Shown here one piece after another: positions 55,681-64,000 of a stretch of 64,000 nt of DNA. The stretch is taken from NCBI GenBank assembly GCA_019055375.1, contig JAHQIW010000876.1:1-64000 (forward strand), written 5' to 3'. This DNA is from Parelaphostrongylus tenuis (lineage: Eukaryota; Nematoda; Chromadorea; Rhabditida; Metastrongylidae). The position numbers were made by a program, and so were the translations under genes. The notes below the pieces were generated by a model. The model had not been told where the DNA came from, did no database searches, and was given only the letters and a program-made list of their open reading frames with translations. The stretch's first letter is position 1. The number at the start of each line of letters is the position of its first letter.

Positions 55681-56242
55681 ATGAGAAGGAACCGAATAAT
55701 GTGAAATCCTCGATACTTAAACGAATATAGTGAGACCGACGCGAGGTGACGAGACGACCCGTCGCCTGCGCGACCCGTGCGGCGTCGCGCGGCATTCCCT
55801 CTGCGACGACTCTGGTCGAATGTGGACGAGTTTTCGTGCAATCGCCGCGACGTGTTATTTGCTTTTCATGGCAAACATGTTTTCCATAGCTCTCGCATAT
55901 TTGGTGTTGGTCGCTCGCTTTTCATTAGTGCTGTTGACGTACAGTGTCGTCCTCCGGTGCTCTCGGGAAGATGGTCCCATCGACTTCTAAAATATTCTTT
56001 CAAATTGTTTCTTTAACTCTTTGCGAGCGATGACGTCATTTGAACTCTCGAATTCTCACAAACTTCTCCTCTGAACAAAGCCTTCGTATGAAATTTGAGT
56101 GATTTTTCCAAGCTTAAATCTCGCCTGCTGATACCAAAGCGTTTGGACTGAATTTTATTCAATTAGAATTAGAAATTAGAATTAGAATTTATTTTAATTA
56201 CAATTAGAATGTAGAATTGAGAAAAGTATAAATAGATATGTA

Positions 56243-56390
56243 TACCCAAAATGTGGAGTGCTGTGTAGAAACATTTGCATCAGCCCGGATTCGAACCCAG
56301 ATCTTACTCTTTCCGGGAGCGTATGCTAACCGTTTCACCACCGAAGCTCGCTTTGTCAGTACTCCACATTATTGGGTATACTGTAGCCTC
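56243..56390. repeat. T-family element, single copy with inverted ends
   Basis: The ends ATACCCAAAATGTGGAGT and ACTCCACATTATTGGGTAT are inverted. The tRNA-like part is on the minus strand (complement of GATTCGAACCCAGAT, then CTCTTTCCGGGAGCG, apparent anticodon GGA). Confidence 0.7.
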
Positions 56391-56547
56391 ATACCACTGC
56401 ATGTGGCAGTCAAATAACAAGAATTCTGACGATTAAATAGATAATTGTAGACAAATTGTGTACTGAAATGTTCGCAAGAAAATGCTCAACTGAACGGTAC
56501 CAAGACCATGCAATTTCGATTCGATCACTTTTACTTACACCCACTCT

Positions 56548-56930
56548 GGTCCATCACCACTTTTCAGTCGATTGATTTCGACTGGTAGATCAAAACTGAC
56601 CCATAAGATCGACTGTTTCTAAAACCTCACTATAAACAAAAACGCAACAAACGCAACAACAACAATTGTTTAGTGCGAGGTTCAAAAAACAGTCGATCTT
56701 ATAGATCAAAATTTTGTTCTACCAGTCAAAAAAATCCATCGACTGAAAAGTGGTGATGGACCAGTGTCATTGTACACTATGCCCTCACCACATACGCCTC
56801 CCTCCTTGCTACAATGCAGGGCTTAATGTGGGGCGGGGGTCACTGACGAGGAGGACGTACCTCCGAAACACCGGTGTTTGGCCCTGGCGTACCAACTTCG
56901 TTTAGGCTTAAAACATTTTCTTTTTGAATC
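56548..56930. mobile_element. F7 element with long hairpin
   Basis: TGGTCCATCACCACTTTTCA and TGAAAAGTGGTGATGGACCA are exact complements; CAGTCGATTGATTTCGACTG and its partner continue the stem. Then follows the F7 core GCAGGGCTTAATGTGGGGCG. It is bordered by the ATCACTTTTAC repeat. Confidence 0.7.
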
Positions 56931-56940
56931 ACTTTTACCT

Positions 56941-57262
56941 TACTTCGAGTGCTTTGTTTAAACCACGCTCAAATTTCAATAGATCCTATCATTATTATTT
57001 GAGCCAGCTTGTCATGTGGTCTGGTAAGGTAACACTCTGTGTTAGGTGAATGTTTCTCTTGACATAGAGTGTAAAGCGTACGTCGTCGATAACTCTCTAT
57101 AAGGAGTGTAAGGCTCCCGAGAGAACTGACTGTAAAAAGATCGACAGACGTCGAGTTCTGCCTGGCTGATGAGTCTGTAAGGACGAAACACGTGTCTCGG
57201 GCTGTACAAGAGCCCGTACCAGACCACATGACATGTTGGCTCAAATAGTGATGAAAGGATCA
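56941..57262. mobile_element. P-family palindrome inserted in mariner arm
   Basis: CGAGTGCTTTGTTTAAACCA at the left; ACACGTGTCTCGGGCTGTAC and CCAGACCACATGACATGTTG at the right. The repeated ATCACTTTTAC on both sides marks the insertion. Confidence 0.75.
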
Positions 57263-57325
57263 CTTTTACTTAGTTAATTTGGTGTGTATTAGGAACTTAT
57301 GGAATGATCCAATATTTTCTTCAAA

Positions 57326-58010
57326 TTCCTCATTGTTAGCTTCTTTGCAGAGATTCGTCATTCATCAAGTGCACTTTCGCTAGCATTTTCATATTCGAAA
57401 CGAAAAAAAGAAGAAATTCTTAGCTCAGTTACAGCTCTTGTTCTATGGATTGTTATTGACCAGTCTTCTAAATGGAAATGCTACATATATGGTCGTAGCC
57501 AGCAGATCTGTTTTCAGCTTCATCGCCTGCTTAGTGAAGAATACATCTACCAATACAACAGCCATTAGAAATATTCTAGTGATATTGTCTAGCAAATTAA
57601 TCAATTTGATTGCGATGACGTCCTTTTTGACCCTCGAATTTCCAGAGGTCTTTTCTCATTGAATAAAGCTTTTTATAGAAAATTTTAGCAGTTATTCCAA
57701 AGCTCAAATCTCGAGGATTCACGGACTTTACTTGGTTTTTTGAAAAGCCTTTCTAGTACGCTGTAATAGCAAAGATAAAATTATTCTTCACACTCGGTTT
57801 GCCTTCTTTGTTCACCAGCTAAAGTCTGTGGATCGTTTTTTATTGCACTACACTAACCTCACTCGATAGTTCAAATCTCGGCAAAATTGAAGCTCAAATT
57901 GATTCTCGAAAAGGTTTTCGAAGCACGCTGTGAGAGCGCAATCAAAGTCACGTTTCACATTGGGAGTTTTCTTTGCACGTAGCGGCTATATATGCACAAA
58001 AAGTATACAG
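57326..58010. repeat. F5-type flank shared with 12865-13560
   Basis: TATTTTCTTCAAATTCCTCA, GAAACGAAAAAAAGAAGAAA, CAAATCTCGAGGATTCACGG and GAAAAGGTTTTCGAAGCACG follow the order found after M4. Confidence 0.65.
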
Positions 58011-58204
58011 ACATAGAGAAAATCATATCCTCTCGCGATGTTACAAAGAAGCCAAGGGTTTTCTCTGGACGAAGAGAAAAAAAGCCTTTGGTGAAGATGA
58101 GATCTCTGTTGATGAATGAAAATTGCGGGCCGCTGCCGCTGGCGATATCGACTACGCTGCCGTCTTTAAAGGTAGAAGTAAGAATCTACGCGAGCGCGCT
58201 TGGG

Positions 58205-58575
58205 CTTGGACTTCACCTGAATCACCTGTCGTCCCGTTGATCGTCGAGTGACTCGAGCGGGTACCAGCAACTCTTCCATTTTTCCCTATCGCGTGCAAGA
58301 GTAGCCCAGTGGGTCCTCCTCGCTCTAGGAATTCGCTGAGCGTCATATCTTTCTTCTATCGCTTTCGTGAAGAAATCGGACCAACGGGTCAGTGCTCTTC
58401 CTTTAGAGTGCTTGGCGTCCCGAGGAATCCAGTCGGTAACGGCTCTCGTCCATCGGTTGTCGTTGAAGCGCATCACGTGTCCGGCCCACCTTATTTTCGA
58501 TATCCTGACGTGTAGAACGGCGTCTCTGATTTTCGATCGGCTTGGTCTTAGATTCAAAAAAGCTAGTGGAATCAC
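58205..58575 (-). pseudogene. RTE-like C-terminal fragment
   Basis: On the minus strand this reads KIRWAGHVMRFNDNRWTRAV, then TRWSDFFTKAIEERYDAQRI and HWATLARDREKWKSCWYPLE, ending DDQRDDR. This is the recognisable C-terminal end of hookworm RTE-type polyproteins, here open for about 117 codons but lacking the reverse transcriptase core. Confidence 0.8.
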
Positions 58576-58755
58576 AGCTCTTCACTGGCGTCGTCTTGTA
58601 GTTTTCAGCAAATAGGGAATTCTTAAAGAAAAATTATTTCCGATCTTGATTGGCTCAGTCTGGACTGATCTGAGCTTAAGACTTCATTCAGTCTCATCTA
58701 TGATAATCTCTGATCTATATTAGATACATCAACACCATATATTGTTGAGTAACGT

Positions 58756-59195
58756 TTGTGGCGCAGGGGTCAGAAGTGCTCTGCGTCGCACACCTGGTTC
58801 ATGGCTCAATGTTGCGTTCAAACCTATCCAAGCCTTTCATCCCTCCGATGTCGGCATATTGGTATCAGACTTCTCTGCGAGAAGAGACCGACCCGTTGGT
58901 TCGATTTCCTCACGAAAGGCATAGAAGAAAGATATGGTGCTCAGCAAATCCCTGGAGCAACGAGGACCCACTGTGCTACTCTTGCTTGCGAAAGGGAAAA
59001 CTGGAAGAGTTGCTGGTACCCGCTCGGGTCACTCGATGATCAACGGGGCGACGTGATACAGGTGACTCGATACATCGAAATGCCACCGCGAGTCATTGTA
59101 AAGGCCAGAGATGCATTCAACCACCTCAAACGATGCCGTGGAGTAGAATGCATGGTACATCCCTTAGAAATTAGTCAACGCCCAGAGCTTTCTAC
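58756..59195 (+). repeat. S-alpha SINE split by an RTE fragment
   Basis: The head GTGGCGCAGGGGTCAGAAGT and body CCCTCCGATGTCGGCATATT precede the RTE piece; the rest, CACCGCGAGTCATTGTAAAG with ATGCATTCAACCACCTCAAA and the tail, follow it. Confidence 0.65.
58885..59085 (+). pseudogene. RTE-like 3' fragment inside the SINE
   Basis: CCGTTGGTTCGATTTCCTCA, AGAAGAAAGATATGGTGCTC, CTGTGCTACTCTTGCTTGCG and ACTCGATGATCAACGGGGCG, ending GATACAGGTGACTC. It is the same 3' end as at 3770 and 39395. Confidence 0.7.
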
Positions 59196-59239
59196 TCTTA
59201 TTTCTGGAGTTTTTTGGCGCTATACTTTACCTATATGTC

Positions 59240-59430
59240 CTATTGGTCTTCTTTGAACCTCGTAGAATACTGGTTGACCGCGTCTCCTTGCAATCTTTAG
59301 GATAGTCTGGCTGTGACGTTCCATGTGGCGTTCGTTGTTGACCGCCGGAGAGTGTTGGAGGTTGGGTCCCCCCCCCCCCCCCACACGCGCCTTGACGAGC
59401 ATCTCAGCCATTCGGCCATTCCCTGTTAAA
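59240..59430 (-). repeat. S-beta SINE with poly-C tract
   Basis: CGTAGAATACTGGTTGACCG, CAATCTTTAGGATAGTCTGG and, at the head, a run of 15 C (59368-59382). The head ends CATCTCAGCCATTCGGCCAT. Confidence 0.65.
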
Positions 59431-59489
59431 GATTCACTGGTTATCTATTATACTTCGTGTTTTTTTTTTTGCACGATCCGTTAATGAAT

Positions 59490-59735
59490 GTTACTGTGTG
59501 GATCTAAGCACTTCTTGCATTTGACTCATTTTTTCTGCATTCATCGCTTGCTTGGAACTTTGTCTACGTCACGATCGTCGCAGAATACTGGTTGGGTGGT
59601 TCACCTTGCAATCTTGAGGATAGCCTGGCTTCGGCGTTCCTTAGGGCATTCGTTGATTGAATGCTGCAGACCTGGGGGGGGGGGGTTCAGTCCCGCACTG
59701 AGCGTTGCCAACCAGTCGGCCACAGCCCGTCATCA
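59490..59735 (-). repeat. S-beta SINE with poly-G tract
   Basis: CAGAATACTGGTTGGGTGGT and CAATCTTGAGGATAGCCTGG, then a run of 12 G (59674-59685) and GCCAACCAGTCGGCCACAGC at the head. It is in tandem with the copy at 59240. Confidence 0.65.
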
Positions 59736-59989
59736 ACCACTATTGGTTTTATTATCTTATGAAGTTGAAAAAATTTACACTTTGATGCATCTCCAGTGAA
59801 TTGTACTAAGATCTTAGTTTTGATTTTTGGCCTACAAGAGTTCGTTCCGGACTATGGATTACTACGAAAAAATCGCATATTTATGTTCACCCATTTGAAA
59901 GACCGGTTCTCGCAGATTATGCTGTGCGAATCTCGGCACTTTTCACATTGAAGTCGTTTCCTCGAATCCAAAATTCAGAAACGTCATTG

Positions 59990-60125
59990 AACATGAATCC
60001 GCTAATGTTGAGTGATATGCAAAACCATGAGCCTTTGACGGGAATCGAACCCGCATTGCATCCTTTTCGGTGAGCGCTTGTGAACCAATTGCACTGTTGA
60101 GGCTCCCAGTCTTTCATTAGTATTC
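59990..60125 (-). repeat. T-family tRNA-like unit
   Basis: On the minus strand GAGCCTC...GGCTC forms the acceptor, AATTGGTTCACAAGCGC resembles a D arm, and TGCGGGTTCGATTCCCGT a T arm. The flank GAGTGATATGCAAAACCATG is the usual T-family tail. Confidence 0.6.
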
Positions 60126-60242
60126 TTGTGATCTACCTCTCCTTTGTACGTTTACGAACGTTGTAGAATGCTGATCGTGACGAGATTTTTTTTTTGCGGT
60201 TTTGGAGAGCGCCGATTTAAGGTGTTCCGTCCCTGAAGTGTT

Positions 60243-60485
60243 TGTTTATTTCTCATAATTATTATTTGAACCAATATGTCATCGTGGTCTGTTATGGGCC
60301 CTTGTCCAGCCCGATGCACCCGATGCATGTGTTTCGGCCTTGTAGCCTCGTCAATCGGGCAGGCTCTTCGTCTTTAGCCAATCCTTTCGAGGACCCCTAC
60401 ATCACCGTAGAAATAGGTAGGCGAAGACGAACGATTTACACAATCGCCATCAAGTGAAAATCGCAAGGTGGGAAATTTTTGACAC
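60243..60485. repeat. P-family palindrome, left half
   Basis: AATATGTCATCGTGGTCTGT, GCATGTGTTTCGGCCTTGTA and GTCTTTAGCCAATCCTTTCG match the left arm of other P copies. Confidence 0.65.
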
Positions 60486-60524
60486 TCGATTGCTCTTGTG
60501 TGGTATTTTTTGAATTATTATACC

Positions 60525-60955
60525 GTTCGGTTCTAGTGTTTTCTTAAGGTCACGCTCAAATTAAATATATCATAATTATCATTTGAGCCAAATATGTTTC
60601 ATTTGAGCGTGGTCTTAAGAAAAAACTCGAAACAAACGGTGTAATATTACAAAAATACCAGACAAGAGCAATCGACTGTTGGAAATTGCCGATCGTGTGA
60701 TTGCTCACTTGATGGCGATTGTGTAAATCGTTCGTCCTCGCCTCCCTCTTTACAGAAGAAGTACGGGCCCTTGAGAGGATTGGCTAAAGGCGAAGGGCCT
60801 GTCCGACTGACGAGGCTGCGAGGCTGGAACACTTGTGTCCGGCTGTGCAAGAGTCTGTAACAGACCACGTGACATGTTGGCTCAAATAATATTCATGAGA
60901 TATGTTGAAATTTGAGCGTGGTCTTAATAAAACACGCGAAATAAGTGTAATATGT
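60525..60955. repeat. P-family palindrome with inner duplication
   Basis: CTAGTGTTTTCTTAAGGTCA at the left; a second pair of arms (TTTGAGCGTGGTCTTAAG) at 60605, then CTGAGGAGGC-type core and CATGTTGGCTCAAATAATAT with GCGTGGTCTTAATAAAACAC at the right. Confidence 0.6.
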
Positions 60956-60964
60956 TCGCTCAAT

Positions 60965-61085
60965 GATTTCAGGAGTGTTAAGGAAGGGGGAGTGGGATCG
61001 AACCAGCGCTTCTGGCTACATCGCATCAGTGACCACTACGCTACCCTTCTCCTTATCGATTATCACTGTGTGACTTTTGTATAGC
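60965..61085 (-). repeat. T-family tRNA-like unit
   Basis: On the minus strand GAAGGGTAGCGTAGTGGTCA (box A) and GCGCTGGTTCGATCCCACTC (box B), with the ends GGAGAAGG and CCTTCC roughly pairing. Confidence 0.55.
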
Positions 61086-61131
61086 GGATTACTGTAGGTT
61101 CGTCGATTGTTTATTGGATTATAGATCATTC

Positions 61132-61330
61132 GTCCTTTTAGGACCATGGATTCAGCCCTCTGATTCTCCAACTCACAGCGTGTTGGAATATTGGCACACG
61201 AGGGTTTGATGCCATTGTTAGATGCATCACGCTCCATTGTTGGACGTCATTGTTAGACGCCATTGTTAGACACAACACGCTGGGGGTTAGAGACACGCAA
61301 GGGGTTGGGTTCATGGTTTCCAAAGGGTTA
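61132..61330. repeat. F3 hairpin element copy
   Basis: GTCCTTTTAGGACCATGGAT at the left and GGTTCATGGTTTCCAAAGGG at the right; three tandem GCCATTGTTAGA-like units lie inside. Confidence 0.7.
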
Positions 61331-61504
61331 TCGATTTACTAGGTCTTCAGCAAATTTCAGAACATTTTTTTACTTAATCTAGGACTGAAGTGGTTGATGA
61401 TGTCATTGCGTAGACGATTACTGGAACTACAGTGGTATTTTCGTTTGAGGTATGTGAATTTGGCAGGATAAAATTCGTATTCACAAATGTTTCATCTAAG
61501 AGTA

Positions 61505-61605
61505 TTGAGTGGTTTGCAAAAATCCGACATCAGGTGAGAGTCGAACCCGCTTTCCATCCTTAATGGGGGTGTGTGCTACCATTACACCACTGATGCTCAC
61601 GATCT
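61505..61605 (-). repeat. T-family tRNA-like unit
   Basis: On the minus strand the acceptor GCATCAG/CTGATGT, box A TGGTGTAATGGTAGCACAC and box B GCGGGTTCGACTCTCAC are visible. Confidence 0.65.
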
Positions 61606-61659
61606 ATTACCACTTTACTCTTTCTTTGATATATCCCATTGTAGCTGTCAGTAGTGAGT

Positions 61660-61875
61660 CTTTGATTCTTTAAGAACCAGTGTTGGTAGGCAGGCGGCCG
61701 TGTGCCGTCACTTGCGCGACAGTCAGAGAAACGGCTCTGCATGTCTGTGCACGCGTGTCTGGATGTGCACCTGCTTTCCCACGAGACGGTGCGCCGCCAC
61801 TGCAGTAGCTATGTGAGATTTGACGTCGCGCGGTGAGCATCAAAGTAACTGTCATGGTCCTTGAAGGGTTAACGG
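61660..61875. other. GC-rich stretch ending in an F3-like tip
   Basis: GCCGTGTGCCGTCACTTGCG and GAGACGGTGCGCCGCCACTG are followed by CATGGTCCTTGAAGGGTTAA, an F3-type end. No left end or coding exon was seen. Confidence 0.4.
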
Positions 61876-62019
61876 GTTTTGTCTGGTAAGCACATATCGG
61901 CATCCAACCCCGTTATGCTGATGGTTATTTATTATGTGCAATGTAAAGAAAGTCTTATCTTTACTGCTTCTTCAGCAGTGTCTGTTGTTGCAATTATATG
62001 AAGAAAGAATGATAGTAGG

Positions 62020-62125
62020 GCTGTGTCATCGGTGGTGTAGTGGTAGCCAGCGCCCATCGGTATGAGTAGAACGCGGCTCAACTCGTGTCTGAGGCAGAAT
62101 ATTTTGTATACCACTCAACACCCTG
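62020..62125 (+). repeat. T-family tRNA-like unit
   Basis: TCGGTGGTGTAGTGGTAGCC (box A), GAACGCGGCTCAACTCGTG (weak box B) and TTTTGTATACCACTCAACAC (tail). Confidence 0.55.
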
Positions 62126-62204
62126 AGATGCGCGTATAACATCATTCCACTCTTGAAAAGCAATAGATGAAGAATTCACTCAGAGATCATAGTGTTATCA
62201 GATT

Positions 62205-63100
62205 TTTGGTTCATTTCTGTTATCTGGAAACATTTGAAGGAACGACCCCTTTCGCTGGACAAAAGCTTTTTCTAAGAGTGTTAGTAGTCATTCGAAAGCT
62301 CAAATCTATGGCTACTGCGCTACCTATTTCTTTTTTTTTGAATAGGCTTTTTATAACCTGTAGAGTTTTTTTTTCGGTTTTCCTGGAACAAATGAAGAAA
62401 AGAACCTTTTAGAGGGCAAGAATTTTTCCTAAAAGTGTTAATAAACATTCGAAAGCTTTAATCTGCGGTCAATGCGCTACATAGCGGTTTCACACCCACC
62501 GCTTGCTTTTATTCTTACTTTGCTGGAAGCACGAAAAGCATATGAGCGTGTGTGAGGAAGTCTTGTAGTATCAGAGTTGACACGTTTTATCTTGAGTTTC
62601 TTTTAACCTTCTAGGGACGACAGTTGGTCAATCAAACAGCGCTACTCGCGAGAGGCGCGTGATTTTTGTTATTCATTTAGGATTTTGTTCCATTTGGAAG
62701 TAAAACCCTAGATTTTTTGTGTTACTCTGATACTCCATGATTTTGTCGTTCTGTATTGCGAGAAGCGTGCGTGTGTGAAGCACAAATGTTTTCTCACTGT
62801 TGCAATGTTATAAAAAGGGTTTTTTCCTCAAAGAAGCACGTAGCGCACTAGCCACAGATTCAAGCTTTCGAATGATCACTAATACTCTTAAGAAAATTCT
62901 TGCACAGCGAAAGGAGTCGTTTCTTCATCTTTTCCAGGATAACCGAAAAGAACCCTACAGACGTTGAAAAAGGTCTTTTTCAAAAAAGGAGCGCGTAGCG
63001 CAGTAGCGAGAGATTTGAGCTCTAGAATGACTATCTAATGCTCTTATGAAAGTTTTTGTTCAGCGAAGAGGGCCGTCTCTTCATATGTTCCCAGATATCA
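62205..63100. mobile_element. F4 elements, two overlapping arm pairs
   Basis: Left arms at about 62230 and 62395 (CTTTCGCTGGACAAAAGCTT; AGTCATTCGAAAGCTCAAAT) and right arms at about 62870 and 63020 (TTTCGAATGATCACTAATAC; CAGCGAAGAGGGCCGTC). The doubled arms suggest one F4 element inserted in or next to another. Confidence 0.65.
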
Positions 63101-63129
63101 TAATAGAACCAAATTTGTTTCGATTTCAG

Positions 63130-63483
63130 AGGTGGCCGTTTTATAATTATTGGACTATTTCTCTTTCTTGCACTGTTTGTTCTTGTGTATCTTCAACGTG
63201 GAGACAAGGCTGGTTTGATTTTTGTCATAGCCTTCTTTTTTTGTTAGGATAGCTTCTCAGTGTAATAGATCTCTTCCTGTTCGTCTAAAGATAAAGAGTT
63301 GACTGACTTTCATCAACTTTCAGGTGATTTTTACTGGTATGGTTAGTGGAAATGCTCCACTACCTGAAGCATGGCAGGGTGATGAGTTAGCTGGAGGTGT
63401 TGATCCTAATACTTTTCTATTAGAAGATGGACGACTTGGTAATTATGAGCCTAAGAACCCGGAAGTGCCATCTAACCAACCAG
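63130..63483 (+). CDS. Two exons: membrane segment and Gly/Pro/Asp-rich region
   Basis: Exon 63324-63483 follows TTTCAG in phase 0 and reads VIFTGMVSGNAPLPEAWQGD, then ELAGGVDPNTFLLEDGRLGN and YEPKNPEVPSNQP, ending at GTAGGT in phase 1. Upstream, 63130 onwards follows GATTTCAG in phase 2 and reads GGRFIIIGLFLFLALFVLVY and LQRGDK, a single membrane span. To join the two in phase, a GC donor after GDK (63208) is needed, which is rare, or the span exon belongs elsewhere. The family is unknown. The gene continues past the window's F3 copy. The 5' end may be the exons at 51531. Confidence 0.55.
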
Positions 63484-63790
63484 GTAGGTCAACGAATTGC
63501 TTCCATGCCGTAAAGATACAGCGCAGCTTCGAATGGCTGTACTTTACCAATAATTTAGATTGTTATATGGCTTACTTTCACCTTTTATGAGCACGCTTTT
63601 CAACTTTTTTTGAAAAGAAAAACTTCAGTTGATGTGGAATTTTTTGCTCGTTGAAGTCGAGGCATACCTTTGTCAAGATGTTTGCACCGCGATCAGACAT
63701 CTACCACCGTCTTTTGGGTCGGTGAGGGATCTACCGCCTCGCGAGAGAAATTTCGCTTTAAGACGAGAATTCTCAGTATAAATCCACCCT

Positions 63791-64000
63791 TAACCCTTTC
63801 GGTACCGTGGACCTTTGGCCTTGCATCGCTAACTGGCAACTTTGGGCGGTGAGTTCCACCTTCTCTTCATCTCTAACCCCACCGTGCCATTGTCAGACTC
63901 AGTACGCTGGGGGTTAAGAGATGCAGAAGAAGTGGAACAGACCGTCCAGAGTTGCCAGTTAGGGATATGGAGGCCGTGAGTCCACGGTCCCTGAAGGATT
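63791..64000. mobile_element. F3 hairpin element cut by the window end
   Basis: TAACCCTTTCGGTACCGTGG at the left is mirrored by CCACGGTCCCTGAAGGATT at the right edge. CTAACTGGCAACTTTGGGCG and GTCCAGAGTTGCCAGTTAGG pair. About one or two terminal bases lie beyond 64000. It is in the intron after the 63324 exon. Confidence 0.8.

Larger units (their letters stand above)
56455..57325. mobile_element. Mariner right arm M7, broken by two insertions
   Basis: AATGTTCGCAAGAAAATGCT and the final AACTTATGGAATGATCCAAT are the mariner right arm. The string ATCACTTTTAC occurs three times (56537, 56931, 57259), flanking an F7-type insertion and a P palindrome. No coding part of the transposase remains. Confidence 0.7.

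Noticed and set aside
55730..56016. Plus-strand frame with hydrophobic C-terminus
   Set aside because: It lies next to an F4 element in GC-rich sequence; two overlapping frames are equally open, and no splice sites with matching phase were found.
22000..62200. Spaced repeats as a CRISPR array
   Set aside because: Repeats are hundreds of bases long, dispersed, on both strands and in a spliced eukaryotic genome.

Overview
The window reads as non-coding-rich nuclear DNA of a parasitic strongylid nematode, most like a hookworm (Ancylostoma/Necator). The reasons are short exons with TTTCAG-type acceptors split by introns from about 60 bp to several kb, very dense inverted-repeat elements, mariner ends of the 'bandit' type, tRNA-derived SINEs and RTE-type retroelement pieces. 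No prokaryotic, viral or CRISPR feature is visible. The species call is inference.

Host genes are few. I assembled them by hand from splice sites with matching phases. (1) 6025-8012, minus: six exons of an unrecognised Ser-rich protein that starts Met-Gly-Gln. (2) 18952-39030, plus: a seven-exon, 273-codon gene of unknown family with six C-terminal cysteines, whose 8-kb and 7-kb introns are packed with repeats. (3) 39786-41196, plus: a complete four-exon gene for a 170-residue type I membrane protein with three tandem nine-residue Thr/Val repeats. It starts about 750 bp after gene 2, so an operon is possible. (4) 45345-47782, minus: a three-exon unknown. (5) 63130-63483, plus: one membrane-segment exon and one Gly/Pro/Asp exon, with a possible 5' end near 51531. 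Further minus-strand exons lie inside introns of gene 2 (30360-33123 and 23931-24908), giving nested genes on the opposite strand.

The rest is a layered set of repeat families, named here for reference. M: palindromic mariner derivatives that keep the transposase N-terminal region in both arms. P: a CACGTG-containing palindrome of about 320 bp. F3: a hairpin with ends like CCCTTTCGGGACCGTGGACC. F4: foldback elements of 0.8-1.1 kb with GTTAGACGGC-type ends. F5: older foldback sequence around GAATCTCGACAATTTTGATG. F6: ends like TTTGTGAGGTCTGAG. F7: a hairpin family with a GGGCTTAATGTGGGG core. S-alpha and S-beta: two tRNA-headed SINE families. T: tRNA-like hairpins, often paired head to head. 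RTE-like 3' fragments occur on both strands.

Nesting gives a relative order of insertion: S-alpha pairs sit inside M, F5 sits between M ends, P and F7 sit inside an M arm, and an RTE piece splits an S-alpha copy. Repeat boundaries are read by eye and are good to roughly 5-20 bp.
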